A program made the position numbers and the translations under genes. 64,000 nt of DNA from Reichenbachiella versicolor (GTDB lineage Bacteria > Bacteroidota > Bacteroidia > Cytophagales > Cyclobacteriaceae). The notes below the pieces were generated by a model. That model was not told the DNA's origin. It made no database searches and saw only the letters and a list, made by a program, of their open reading frames with translations. Shown here piece after piece: positions 34,816-43,987 of the stretch. The stretch is from the NCBI RefSeq assembly GCF_003171675.1, contig NZ_QFZQ01000001.1, forward strand, positions 372,001-436,000, in the 5' to 3' direction. Positions within the stretch are counted from its first letter, which is position 1. Each line of letters starts with the position of its first letter.

Positions 34816-35370
34816 ATGATAAAGTATTTCTTTAAACTCATGTTTAAAGTAGCTGGTTGGTCTATAGACGGTCAGTTGTCGAAAGGGTTAAAGAAATGCG
34901 TTATCATCGTTGTTCCTCATACAAGCTTTGCAGATTTTTTTGTTGGAGTAGCGGTTAGAGCCATTCAGGGGTTTAGAGCTAGTTATTTGGTCAAAGAAGA
35001 ATTGTTTAAGTTCTTTCCGCTAGCTTGGTTTCTAAAAAAAACTGGAGGTATTCCTATTGCACGTAGTGGTGAGGCTAAAAATAATGTGGTTGACAGTGTA
35101 GTCAATCTATACCATCAGAGAGAATCTTTAATATTAGCCATGGCTCCTGAGGGGACAAGGAGAAAGGTTGAGCATTTCAAAACTGGTTTTTACAGAATAG
35201 CGCTTGGAGCTAAAGTACCTATTATTATGGTTGCGTTCGACTTTGAAAGTAGGGTAGTCAGATATTTAGAGGAATTTGAGCCTACAGGAGATATGAAGTC
35301 TGACATGATATATATAGAAAGTCGAATGAAAGGATATATTGGTAAAAAGCCTGAATTGAGTTTTAACTGA
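34816..35370 (+). CDS. 1-acyl-sn-glycerol-3-phosphate acyltransferase-like protein
   Basis: 184 residues. The PlsC motifs are present: P-H-T-S-F-A-D (H-x4-D, residues about 34-39) and A-P-E-G-T-R-R (about 113-119), with G-G-I-P-I-A-R-S between them. It should transfer an acyl chain to lysophosphatidate or a similar acceptor at the inner membrane. It is shorter than typical PlsC (about 240), resembling small cytosolic-face variants without an N-terminal TM helix. It probably shares an operon with accA. Confidence 0.88.
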   Translation: MIKYFFKLMFKVAGWSIDGQLSKGLKKCVIIVVPHTSFADFFVGVAVRAIQGFRASYLVKEELFKFFPLAWFLKKTGGIPIARSGEAKNNVVDSVVNLYHQRESLILAMAPEGTRRKVEHFKTGFYRIALGAKVPIIMVAFDFESRVVRYLEEFEPTGDMKSDMIYIESRMKGYIGKKPELSFN

Positions 35371-35520
35371 TTATTTTTATCAAGATTTATAGTTTTTGAT
35401 TGTAAGTGTACGAGGAATTAGCTCAGTTTCTTAGCATTCACTATACAGACCTGCACCCACTTCATTTGTTTCTTCGTATCTATAAAGTAACTTATAGTTA
35501 TTACCAACGAAGAACCCTAT

Positions 35521-37119
35521 ATGCCAACAGCCTTTCAATCAAAAGTCAGTCATTCAAAAGAGAAATTTCAAAAAAATAAGAATGCATTTGAAGATGTATT
35601 GAAACTGTATAGTGAGCGTTTGACTCTAGTTGCTGAACGCAAAAGTGAATCATCAGTTAAAAACCATAAGTCGAAAGGTAAGCTTTTAGTTAGAGAACGA
35701 ATTGAGAAACTTGTTGATTCAGATACCTTTTTAGAGTTATCATCTCTTGCCGCATTTGGTATTAAAGAGAATAGTTTTCCATCAGCAGGAATAATAACAG
35801 GCCTTGGAAAGATTAGAGGTGTAGAAACTGTAATCATAGCTAATGACGCTACTGTAAAGGGAGGGACTTATATAGCTCAGACTATAAAAAAGCACCTTCG
35901 GGCACTAGAAATAGCACTTCATAATTTATTGCCGTGTGTTTACTTAGTTGATTCAGGAGGGGTTTTTCTTCCGGATCAAGCGGAAGTATTTGCAGATAAA
36001 GATCACTTTGGACGTTTTTTTTATTATCAATCAAGAATTTCATCTCTTTCAGTTCCTCAGATTTCTATTGTTATGGGAAGTTGTACTGCTGGAGGGGCGT
36101 ATGTTCCAGCAATGAGTGATGAAGTCATTATGGTGAAAAAGCAAGGAACTATTTTTATTGGAGGTCCACCTTTAGTAAAAGCAGCCACTGGGGAAGATGT
36201 AACTGCTGAGGAACTAGGAGGGGCAGAAATGCATACAATGGTTTCTGGTGTGGCAGATTATTTGGCTGATAGTGATGAACAGGCATTAGAGATTTGTAGA
36301 GATCGCTTTGAACACATCAAACAAGAAGATTATTCACAACATAAACCATACAAAGAACCGATTTATGACATAGAGGATGTTACCGGAATAATTTCTACCG
36401 ATCTGAGAGTAGGGTTTGATATGCGAGAGGTAATCGCTCGCATTGTAGACGAAAGTAGATTTCAAGAGTTTAAAGAAAGGTACGGACCAACACTGGTAAC
36501 CTGTTTTGCTAAGGTTAAAGGCATCGATGTCGGAATAATTGGAAATAATGGGATACTTTTCTCAGAGGCTGCTTTGAAGGGAACTCATTTTATAGAGTTA
36601 TGTACATCACGTAAAATTCCTATTTTCTTCCTTCATAATGTCACAGGTTTTATGGTAGGGAAAAGGTATGAAAATTCGGGTCTTGCAAAAGACGGGGCAA
36701 AGATGATTCATGCGGTAGCTAATGCATGTGTTCCAAAAATTAGTCTAGTAGTTGGAGGGTCTTTTGGTGCAGGAAACTATGCCATGTGCGGAAGAGGGTA
36801 TGATCCTAATTTCATGTTTACTTGGCCTAATGCTAAAGTGTCTGTAATGGGTGGAGAACAAGCTGCTAGTGTTTTAGTAAGTGTAAAGAAAGGTCAGGTA
36901 GGTAAAGAGCAAGAGAATAAACCGGCCGACTTGGAAAATTTACGTCAAAAAATATTAGAAAAATACGAGGAAGAAGGAAGCGCGTATTATGGTACAGCCA
37001 GGATTTGGGATGATGGGATTATTCATCCATTTGAAACAAGAGAGGTATTAGCAAGAGCTTTACAAGCTTGCTTACATCAGCCAATACAGGATTCGAAATT
37101 TGGAGTTTTTAGAATGTAG
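35521..37119 (+). CDS. Acyl-CoA carboxylase beta subunit (methylcrotonyl- or geranyl-CoA carboxylase type)
   Basis: 532 residues, standard length. The carboxyltransferase crotonase folds are marked by L-V-D-S-G-G-V-F-L-P-D-Q, S-C-T-A-G-G-A-Y-V-P-A-M and, in the second half, G-G-S-F-G-A-G-N-Y-A-M-C-G-R-G-Y-D-P. That last stretch is typical of 3-methylcrotonyl-CoA (LiuB/MccB) and geranyl-CoA (AtuC) carboxylases rather than propionyl-CoA carboxylase. The enzyme needs a biotin-carrying alpha subunit that is not in this window. It starts a four-gene operon: the next gene begins 4 bp after its stop. Confidence 0.9.
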   Translation: MPTAFQSKVSHSKEKFQKNKNAFEDVLKLYSERLTLVAERKSESSVKNHKSKGKLLVRERIEKLVDSDTFLELSSLAAFGIKENSFPSAGIITGLGKIRGVETVIIANDATVKGGTYIAQTIKKHLRALEIALHNLLPCVYLVDSGGVFLPDQAEVFADKDHFGRFFYYQSRISSLSVPQISIVMGSCTAGGAYVPAMSDEVIMVKKQGTIFIGGPPLVKAATGEDVTAEELGGAEMHTMVSGVADYLADSDEQALEICRDRFEHIKQEDYSQHKPYKEPIYDIEDVTGIISTDLRVGFDMREVIARIVDESRFQEFKERYGPTLVTCFAKVKGIDVGIIGNNGILFSEAALKGTHFIELCTSRKIPIFFLHNVTGFMVGKRYENSGLAKDGAKMIHAVANACVPKISLVVGGSFGAGNYAMCGRGYDPNFMFTWPNAKVSVMGGEQAASVLVSVKKGQVGKEQENKPADLENLRQKILEKYEEEGSAYYGTARIWDDGIIHPFETREVLARALQACLHQPIQDSKFGVFRM

Positions 37120-37123
37120 TGAG

Positions 37124-37909
37124 ATGACTAAAAAATTTTTAATAATAGAAAGAGAGTCTAATATGGTGACTGTCTGGCTTAATCGTCCAGAAGTGCACAA
37201 TGCCTTTCATAGTGGGGTTTTGGAAGAACTAATTCAAACATTAGAAGAGTTGGCTAGTGATGTTGGTACAAGAGTGTTGGTCTTGAGGGGAAAAGGAAAA
37301 TCTTTCTGTGCTGGTGCAGATATTTCATGGATGAAGGATGCTGCAAAGCTGAGTTATGAAGAGAATTTCGATGATAGCTTATTGTTGAGCAAATGCTTAA
37401 GAGCCATTTATGAATTTCCCAAGCCCACTATAGCGGTAGTTCATGGAGCTTGCTATGGTGGAGGTAATGGTTTTGCTGGTGCTTGTGATTTTGTCATAGC
37501 GCATGATCATGCAACGTTTGCTTTGAGTGAAGTGAAAATAGGTTTAATACCTGCGTGTATTTCGCCATACATCATTAAAAGAGTTGGTGAATTCCAAGCA
37601 AAATCTATGATGCTTCGAGGAAATAAGTTTGGAGCAAAAGAGGCTGTAAGGATTCATCTTGTGAACTACCGTGGTTCTTATGATCAAAATGATAATGATT
37701 TGCATGATTTGGTAGCCGAATTATTGACTTCAGGGCCAAATGCATTACGACGTACCAAAGACTTAATTAATAGAGTTGTTAATCATTACAGTTTCGAAGT
37801 AGCAGGCGCTAAAACTGCTGAATGGATAGCTAAAACTAGAGATTCGGAAGAAGCTCAAGAAGGAATGATAGCGTTTCTCGATAAAAGAAGACCTAATTGG
37901 ATTGATTGA
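37124..37909 (+). CDS. Enoyl-CoA hydratase of methylglutaconyl-CoA hydratase type
   Basis: 261 residues from the ATG at 37124; an earlier in-frame TTG at 37100 lies inside the carboxylase gene and is not preferred. Crotonase motifs: S-F-C-A-G-A-D-I-S-W-M-K (oxyanion hole, with the W-M-K extension typical of LiuC/AtuE) and H-G-A-C-Y-G-G-G-N-G-F-A-G-A-C-D. Such enzymes hydrate 3-methylglutaconyl-CoA (leucine pathway) or isohexenylglutaconyl-CoA (acyclic terpene pathway). Its TGA overlaps the ATG of the AtuA gene by one base. Confidence 0.9.
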   Translation: MTKKFLIIERESNMVTVWLNRPEVHNAFHSGVLEELIQTLEELASDVGTRVLVLRGKGKSFCAGADISWMKDAAKLSYEENFDDSLLLSKCLRAIYEFPKPTIAVVHGACYGGGNGFAGACDFVIAHDHATFALSEVKIGLIPACISPYIIKRVGEFQAKSMMLRGNKFGAKEAVRIHLVNYRGSYDQNDNDLHDLVAELLTSGPNALRRTKDLINRVVNHYSFEVAGAKTAEWIAKTRDSEEAQEGMIAFLDKRRPNWID

Positions 37910-39696
37910 TGGCGAAAGTATTACGCATCGGTAACAGTAGTGGTTTTTGGGGAGATGAGCCTCATGCCTTACGACGCCAATTGAAATTGGGGAAGTTACA
38001 TTATGTAGTAGCGGATTACTTGGCTGAGGTTTCTATGAGTATTTTGCATAAACAGCAGAAGAGAGATCCTGATCTTGGTTATGTTTCTGACTTTATCGAA
38101 CATGTTGGAATAGGCCTGGAATACTTAGAAAACCAAAAAATTATTACTAATGCCGGTGGAAATAATCCAATTGGCTGCGCTTTGGAACTTCAAAAATTAT
38201 TGTCAGTCAACAATATTGATAAAAAAGTCATTGCAGTAGTAGGAGATGATTTGATGAACAATGTTTTGTCTTTGTCGAAAAGTAATTCTTTTTCTCATTT
38301 GGATACAGGGGTTCTTTTTAATGAAGTTGGAAATAAACTCGTAGCAGCTAATGCATATACTTCATCTGAAGGGATAGTTAAGGCGTTGAAATACGGTGCA
38401 GACATCGTAATAACGGGTAGAGCTTCTGATAGTGCATTGACTATTGGGCCTTTAATTTATGAATTTGCTTGGGAAACAAACGATTGGAATAAAATAGCTT
38501 CTGCAATGATTGCAGGCCATATTTTAGAATGTGGATCTCAAGCAACAGGAGGGAATTTCAGTGATTGGGAATTGGTAAGCTCATGGGATGATTTCGGTTT
38601 TCCAATTGTAGAGATCAATGAGGATGCCCAAATTCTGGTTTCTAAGCCAGGAAATACTGGGGGGCTAGTTTCAGTAAATACTATACGAGAGCAGTTAATA
38701 TATGAAGTAGGTAATCCAAAAGCATATTTAGGTCCTGATGTAATTGCCGATATGTCAGAAATAGAATTAGAAGAGTTGTCTGATAATAAGGTTAAAGTAT
38801 CAGGAGTAAAAGGAATACCCCCACCAGATACTTGGAAAGTATCGATGGCTTATCATCATGGATATAAGGCTTCTGGTTCGATTATGGTGGGTGGAGATCA
38901 AAGTTTGGAAAAGTGTAAAGTGATTATCGAAGCTTTTTGGAAGCGTTTAGGTTTGGATTTTGAGAAAACTCAGGTGAATCGAATTGGTATAGATAGTTTA
39001 GGAAAAGCTTTAAAAAGCGAGTCTAATGAAGTGTTATTGCAATTTGTAGCTTTCGATTCTGATAAAAGTAAGCTTGTAAAATTTGCTAAAGAAGTATCGG
39101 GTTTGATTTTGAGCTCACCTCAGGGAATATCAGCTGCCACCAGTAGACCACGAGTTCAAGATGTTATTGCTTATTGGCCTACTTTGGTAAACAAGGCTGA
39201 TCTAAAAATGGACTTGTATGAAGTATATGAAAAAGACTCAAAACTTATTGATTCATTTACTCCTATTGATCATGTAGAAAGAGCTGAAACAGATTTTCCT
39301 AGTGAAAGTTTTGAACCATCTCAGATTGATATTTTGATCGCTGATGTACAAAGTATAGAGGTTAAAATGAAAGAACTCTGTCTTGTTAGATCAGGAGATA
39401 AGGGTAATAATGCAAATATTGGTATTCTCCCTCGAACCAAAGATATCTATCAGTTTATGAAAAAGAATTTGACGGAAAAAGTCATTTCCGGTTGGTTCAA
39501 TGATTTAGGTGTTACTCAGGTGGATAAATATTCGTTAGATAACATGATGGGACTGAACTATGTATTGCACAATGTGCTAGACGGAGGAGGGACTGTTTCA
39601 GGACGGATAGATTCACAAGGGAAAATGTTGGCTGCGGCAGTACTATCACAAAAGGTTTGGGTACCTCAATATGTTTATGATTCGATTCAAAAATAG
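37909..39696 (+). CDS. AtuA family protein (DUF1446, acyclic terpene utilisation)
   Basis: 595 residues from the ATG at 37909. The N-terminal R-I-G-N-S-S-G-F-W-G-D and the block I-T-N-A-G-G-N-N-P are typical, as are V-I-T-G-R-A-S-D-S-A-L-T and E-C-G-S-Q-A-T-G-G-N. The C-terminal ~110 residues form the usual second domain (L-V-R-S-G-D-K-G-N-N-A-N-I-G). AtuA is required for citronellol growth in Pseudomonas but its reaction is not established. Its place between a hydratase and an acyl-CoA dehydrogenase supports a role in branched acyl-CoA breakdown. Confidence 0.88.
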   Translation: MAKVLRIGNSSGFWGDEPHALRRQLKLGKLHYVVADYLAEVSMSILHKQQKRDPDLGYVSDFIEHVGIGLEYLENQKIITNAGGNNPIGCALELQKLLSVNNIDKKVIAVVGDDLMNNVLSLSKSNSFSHLDTGVLFNEVGNKLVAANAYTSSEGIVKALKYGADIVITGRASDSALTIGPLIYEFAWETNDWNKIASAMIAGHILECGSQATGGNFSDWELVSSWDDFGFPIVEINEDAQILVSKPGNTGGLVSVNTIREQLIYEVGNPKAYLGPDVIADMSEIELEELSDNKVKVSGVKGIPPPDTWKVSMAYHHGYKASGSIMVGGDQSLEKCKVIIEAFWKRLGLDFEKTQVNRIGIDSLGKALKSESNEVLLQFVAFDSDKSKLVKFAKEVSGLILSSPQGISAATSRPRVQDVIAYWPTLVNKADLKMDLYEVYEKDSKLIDSFTPIDHVERAETDFPSESFEPSQIDILIADVQSIEVKMKELCLVRSGDKGNNANIGILPRTKDIYQFMKKNLTEKVISGWFNDLGVTQVDKYSLDNMMGLNYVLHNVLDGGGTVSGRIDSQGKMLAAAVLSQKVWVPQYVYDSIQK

Positions 39697-39708
39697 AAGG
39701 TAGAAGGG

Positions 39709-40860
39709 ATGGATATATTTTGCAATGAACAACATGATTTACTGAGACAATCCGTACGAGATTTTGCAGAGCATGTAATTAAGCCTCAAGCACAGAAATT
39801 GGACCAAAATGAAGAGTTTTCAATAGACATTACTCAACAAATGGGGCAACAAGGAATGCTCGGCATGAGAGCCCCAAAGAAGTATGGTGGTTTGGGAATG
39901 GACGTACTATCATATATTATCACAGTAGAAGAATTAGCTAGAGTGGATGGTTCTCACGCAGCTACGGTGGCAGCACATAATTCTTTAGGAGTCGGACCAC
40001 TGGAGAAATTCGGGACAAGTGAACAGAAAATTAAGTATATACCACAGTTGTGTACTGGAGATGGGCTTTGGGCTTTTGGGTTAACAGAAGCTGAGGCAGG
40101 TTCCGATTCTAGAGCGAGTCAAACCAAGGCAGAATTAAAAGGTGATAACTGGGAAATAAATGGTTCGAAAATATTCATAACTAATGCTAACACCCCATTG
40201 ACTAAAGGGGTTACGGTACAAGCCATTACAGATATTCATAAAGATGGTCGAAAGGAAATATCTACGATTATTGTGGAGAAAGAGACATCTGGATTTTCGG
40301 CCAAAACTATGCACGGTAAGCTTATGTGGAGAGCTTCAAATACAGCAGAACTGTATTTTGATGACTGTAAAGTACCAGAGGGAAATATTTTAGGAAAAAG
40401 GGGGCAAGGATCTAAGATTATGCTTTCTACATTGGATAGTGGAAGGTTGTCGATTGCAGCCATGGGGTTAGGTTGCGCTCAAGGAGCATATGAGCTTTCA
40501 TTAACGTATGCTAAACAGCGGAAGCAATTCGGAAGAATGATATCAAAATATCAAGCGATCTCATTCAAATTAGCAGATATGGCTACAAAAATTGAGTTAG
40601 GTCGAAACCTCCTCTATAAAGCTTGTTGGCTCAAGCAGAAAAAACGTCCTTTCGGAAAGGAAGCAGCTATGGCTAAGCTGTATTGTTCAGAGATTGCTAA
40701 AGAAGTAGCAGATGACGCTGTTCAAATACATGGAGGCTATGGGCTAATGAAAGAATATGATGTAGAACGATTTTACCGAGATCAAAGATTGCTACAGATA
40801 GGAGAAGGAACTTCTGAAATTCAAAGACTTGTGATTTCTCGTCATGTATTAGGGAGTTAA
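39709..40860 (+). CDS. Acyl-CoA dehydrogenase
   Basis: 383 residues. FAD and substrate motifs: A-F-G-L-T-E-A-E-A-G-S-D and I-F-I-T-N-A; C-terminal Q-I-H-G-G-Y-G and I-G-E-G-T-S-E-I-Q-R. The glutamate in G-E-G-T is at the catalytic position of short/medium-chain dehydrogenases. Isovaleryl-CoA dehydrogenase instead uses a glutamate in an earlier helix, where this protein has L-D-S-G-R. A good Shine-Dalgarno (AGAAGGG) precedes the ATG. Last gene of the operon; its end overlaps the convergent asparaginase-like gene by 4 bp. Confidence 0.92.
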   Translation: MDIFCNEQHDLLRQSVRDFAEHVIKPQAQKLDQNEEFSIDITQQMGQQGMLGMRAPKKYGGLGMDVLSYIITVEELARVDGSHAATVAAHNSLGVGPLEKFGTSEQKIKYIPQLCTGDGLWAFGLTEAEAGSDSRASQTKAELKGDNWEINGSKIFITNANTPLTKGVTVQAITDIHKDGRKEISTIIVEKETSGFSAKTMHGKLMWRASNTAELYFDDCKVPEGNILGKRGQGSKIMLSTLDSGRLSIAAMGLGCAQGAYELSLTYAKQRKQFGRMISKYQAISFKLADMATKIELGRNLLYKACWLKQKKRPFGKEAAMAKLYCSEIAKEVADDAVQIHGGYGLMKEYDVERFYRDQRLLQIGEGTSEIQRLVISRHVLGS

Positions 40861-41345
40861 AAGACTAATTCGAAAATCCCTTTTTCGGTATTTTTCTTTA
40901 CTTGGTGATGGTGAAATATTTCTCCATTCATAGCTATATAAACGCTTGCCGGTAATGTTTGCACACAAGATAGAGCAAATCCCAAATTGAATAGAGCATC
41001 AGAGTTAACTACTTTATAAGGAATCATTGCTCCGAATAGTACGATAGTTTTATCAAGTCTTAGATTAGCAATTACGTTTGCTGTTTGAACAATAGTATCA
41101 GTCCCATGAGAAATAAGGATTTGACTTTCAGAACAAGTTTTACATTTATTGGCTATTTCATTACGGTCTTCCTCTGTCATATCCAGACTGTCAACGTGTT
41201 TAGTAGAGTCCAACACATATTCTTTAGTGACTCTACATCTTTCCAACATTTCTTTTAATCGACTAGATGAAAAGTCCAATGTACCTTGAATAGGGTTATA
41301 CTCTTTAGCTATAGTTCCCCCAGTTTCTATTACTTTGATAGACAT
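40857..41345 (-). CDS. Single-domain asparaginase-like protein
   Basis: 162 residues, about half of a normal L-asparaginase. It is the N-terminal domain only. Thr11 in G-G-T-I-A matches the nucleophile, and Thr82-Asp83 in H-G-T-D-T match the second catalytic site; G-A-M-I-P-Y follows. The C-terminal dimerisation domain is missing and no continuation is visible in any frame downstream, where the convergent acyl-CoA dehydrogenase lies. Short asparaginase-domain proteins of this size occur in several marine bacteria, so this may be a real family and not a truncation. Confidence 0.82.
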   Translation of the reverse strand: MSIKVIETGGTIAKEYNPIQGTLDFSSSRLKEMLERCRVTKEYVLDSTKHVDSLDMTEEDRNEIANKCKTCSESQILISHGTDTIVQTANVIANLRLDKTIVLFGAMIPYKVVNSDALFNLGFALSCVQTLPASVYIAMNGEIFHHHQVKKNTEKGIFELVF

Positions 41346-41508
41346 ATAATTAGTAATGAATATTTATCGTATTGAGTAAAATATATCTGCCAGAGTAATT
41401 TTGACTCATTATACCTTCTGGTTAGGTGCCAACAAAGTAAAACATTTTTGACTTTCGTTTTAGTCTAATAAGAAATGAAATTAACGTATAGGTGATTGGT
41501 GATTTAGT

Positions 41509-42048
41509 TTACTTCACGGCTGTTAAATTAGAGTTATATACTTCCGCGGCTAGTACCTTTGATTCTATTACATCAACATTCCAGTCGACCTTTTTTTTGC
41601 TGTAGGATAGTCTTATTTTTTTAATACCACCATGTGCTACTTTAAGTGCGTCATCCTGTGATAGGTAAACCTCAAAATAGGTATTGAATAATGTTTGACC
41701 TTTCACTTTACTTGAAAACCTCTTTTGTGTTTGAATACCTATAATATCGTCGGTTCCTAATTTGAAAATAACACTGGATCCAATAGGTATACTACGCTGA
41801 TTAGTATGGTTGAAATTAATGCAAACCTTCATTGATCCTTTTGAGTTTTCATCTCCCAAAAACACGAAGTTCATTTGATTTTGTCTGTGATGTTCTTGAA
41901 GTACTAAATCTACCGAGCACTGAATGTCCATAAAGGATGACTCTGAATATTGTGATGGTTTGTAGTAGTTGACTTTTGGATTTTGACTATATCCGATATT
42001 AAAAGACGTAACTGCCACTAAAGCAGCCATTAGTATATGGTTGGACAT
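41509..42048 (-). CDS. Hypothetical secreted protein
   Basis: 179 residues with a signal peptide ending near residue 21 (G-Y-S-Q). The body alternates hydrophobic and charged residues, as in a beta-sandwich, with two cysteines (in D-I-Q-C-S and K-V-C-I-N) that could form a disulfide. I recognise no family. It stands alone, 163 bp from the asparaginase-like gene start and 171 bp from the RluA gene end. Confidence 0.65.
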   Translation of the reverse strand: MSNHILMAALVAVTSFNIGYSQNPKVNYYKPSQYSESSFMDIQCSVDLVLQEHHRQNQMNFVFLGDENSKGSMKVCINFNHTNQRSIPIGSSVIFKLGTDDIIGIQTQKRFSSKVKGQTLFNTYFEVYLSQDDALKVAHGGIKKIRLSYSKKKVDWNVDVIESKVLAAEVYNSNLTAVK

Positions 42049-42219
42049 GGTTAGTAGGTTTTAAGTTGGTTTAAGTTTGTGTTTAGAAGTTACTTATAAA
42101 ACACAATAATCTAAAGGTTGGACAAGAAAAATAGATTTATAAAATGACAATACCATACATTTTATGGTTAACGTTTTTAGCCTTGATGTTAAAGACAATA
42201 GGCCTAGTAAAAATTCAAA

Positions 42220-43917
42220 CTAAAATTTCGCTTCCACTTTGAATGTCATTTCTTCGTTATTTTTTGGATGTAAGAACTGAATTTTTTCAGCATGTAAGTG
42301 TAGTCGATTTGATATTTGACCATAAAGCTCATCTCCAATTATCGAAGCATTTAACCCCTCTTGATGCGCCGAGTGGACTCTCAATTGATGAGTTCGTCCT
42401 GTAATAGGGTAGAAATAAACTCTCGTTTTGCCGTTTTGTCTATTTATGACCCTATATTTTGTTTTTGCGGGCTTACCATGTTCAAAACAAACAAGTTGTC
42501 TTGGACGATCATCAAGATCTACTCTAAGAGGAAGATTAATTTCTCCCTCATCATTTTCAATCTCTTTTTCTAAAAGTGCGATATATCTTTTTTGAATTGT
42601 TTTAGTTAAAAATTGACGTTGTAGATGTTCATGAGTATCCTTGGTTTTCGCGATTAAAAGCAGTCCAGATGTAGCTCTGTCTAGCCTATGAACCATCAGA
42701 GGCCCTGTCGCATTAGGATATTTTTTTTCAACAATAGACATAACTGATTGCTTTATTTTTTTACCAGGCACAGAAAGCATTCCAGCAGGCTTATTCACAA
42801 CAGCGAGGTATTCATCTTCGAAAACTGTTTCGAGTAATAAATTTTTGTTAGATACCATTTCTCCCATAGGATTCTCATCTACTTCCATACCTTCAAGCAT
42901 ATGACCAAGGATTGGCTCACACTTACTTTTGCAAGCAGGGTAGTAGTTGCCGTGTTTTCTTATTGAAGATTTAGGAGGTTTTCCCCACCAAAATTCTGCC
43001 ATTGCTAGAGGTTTATAACCTTTCTCAAATGCATACTGAAGCATTCTTGGGGCAGCGCAGTCTCCAGCTCCTGAAGGAGGTATGTCGTTAATAGCTTCAG
43101 TAAAAATTGGAATCAAACCTTTAGATTGCCCATTAATATTTAAAAAATGATATTCATCAAAGAGCTTTTTTTGTAGATCGTTTGAACGTGATTTTCTTTC
43201 CTTTTTTAAAGTGGCAATTCTATATTTAAGGTCATTTAATACCTCTTGTTTAGACTGAAGTTCTTTTTTCCAATATCTATTTAAATCTTTGAGAGTATAG
43301 TGAGCTTTCATACTCTCTTTTTTTAATTTTTGATCTAGTTCTTGAAACTCTTTTTCATCAAGATTCTTTTTAGCTTCTTCTCGTCTTAGAGATCTAATTT
43401 TTTTTGCTTTTTTGACTTGAGTTTTGAGGTCATTTATTGCGTCTTTAGATTGACTTAAAGCATTGTCTAGTGATGATTTAGCTTCTTTGTATTGTTTGGA
43501 TTCTAAAATATCAATGACTTTTTGATTGATCTCGGAGATCAGGTTTTCTCCTTGACGGAAAAAGCTATCTTCCTTTAGCATGTCAAGAATAGGTGGGACA
43601 AAACCTTGATGTTGGTTGTTTCCGGCGATTTTTCCAGAAAAACCTGTTAAGTAGCCAATTTTACCTTGTTCAGTTTGTACCAATAAAACTCCAAACATTT
43701 TACCAATATCAGCTTTGGAGTCTGAAGGGTCAGGGGAGAAGTTATGATTCCATTTGACTTCATTGACAAGATATTCCTGAAGTTCTTTCGAGGCTAGTTG
43801 GCAGAGGGGGTGAGGTTCGTAATAATGAGGGTAGTTGAATCGAACAGGAAGTTTGTATTCAGCGATTGAAGTTTTGAAATTGTGAAAGCATGGGTCGGAG
43901 TTAATATTATTACTCAT
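42220..43917 (-). CDS. Large RluA-family pseudouridine synthase
   Basis: 565 residues from the ATG at 43917; an in-frame TTG nine codons earlier is less likely. The C-terminal ~210 residues form the catalytic domain, with H-R-L-D-R-A-T-S-G (catalytic Asp), L-P-L-R-V-D, P-I-T-G-R-T-H-Q-L-R-V-H and G-D-x-L-Y-G. The first ~350 residues are an extension: an alpha/beta part with G-K-I-G-Y-L-T-G-F-S-G, a charged coiled coil at about 150-260, and a cysteine-containing part (A-P-R-M-L-Q-Y-A, then C-K-S-K-C). Large forms with this layout are known in Bacteroidota and Vibrio-type genomes. The RNA target cannot be told. Confidence 0.9.
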   Translation of the reverse strand: MSNNINSDPCFHNFKTSIAEYKLPVRFNYPHYYEPHPLCQLASKELQEYLVNEVKWNHNFSPDPSDSKADIGKMFGVLLVQTEQGKIGYLTGFSGKIAGNNQHQGFVPPILDMLKEDSFFRQGENLISEINQKVIDILESKQYKEAKSSLDNALSQSKDAINDLKTQVKKAKKIRSLRREEAKKNLDEKEFQELDQKLKKESMKAHYTLKDLNRYWKKELQSKQEVLNDLKYRIATLKKERKSRSNDLQKKLFDEYHFLNINGQSKGLIPIFTEAINDIPPSGAGDCAAPRMLQYAFEKGYKPLAMAEFWWGKPPKSSIRKHGNYYPACKSKCEPILGHMLEGMEVDENPMGEMVSNKNLLLETVFEDEYLAVVNKPAGMLSVPGKKIKQSVMSIVEKKYPNATGPLMVHRLDRATSGLLLIAKTKDTHEHLQRQFLTKTIQKRYIALLEKEIENDEGEINLPLRVDLDDRPRQLVCFEHGKPAKTKYRVINRQNGKTRVYFYPITGRTHQLRVHSAHQEGLNASIIGDELYGQISNRLHLHAEKIQFLHPKNNEEMTFKVEAKF

Positions 43918-43987
43918 ATGTACAAAAGTAGACCAATCTTTCAACCTTTGGCTTTAAACTTTGAACTATGGACTTCTACTTTTAACT

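Noticed and set aside
35410-35460. tRNA-like stretch (GGAATTAGCTCAG) before the acyl-CoA carboxylase gene
   Set aside because: It resembles a tRNA D-arm start, but the D-stem does not close, and no anticodon stem or T-arm follows.
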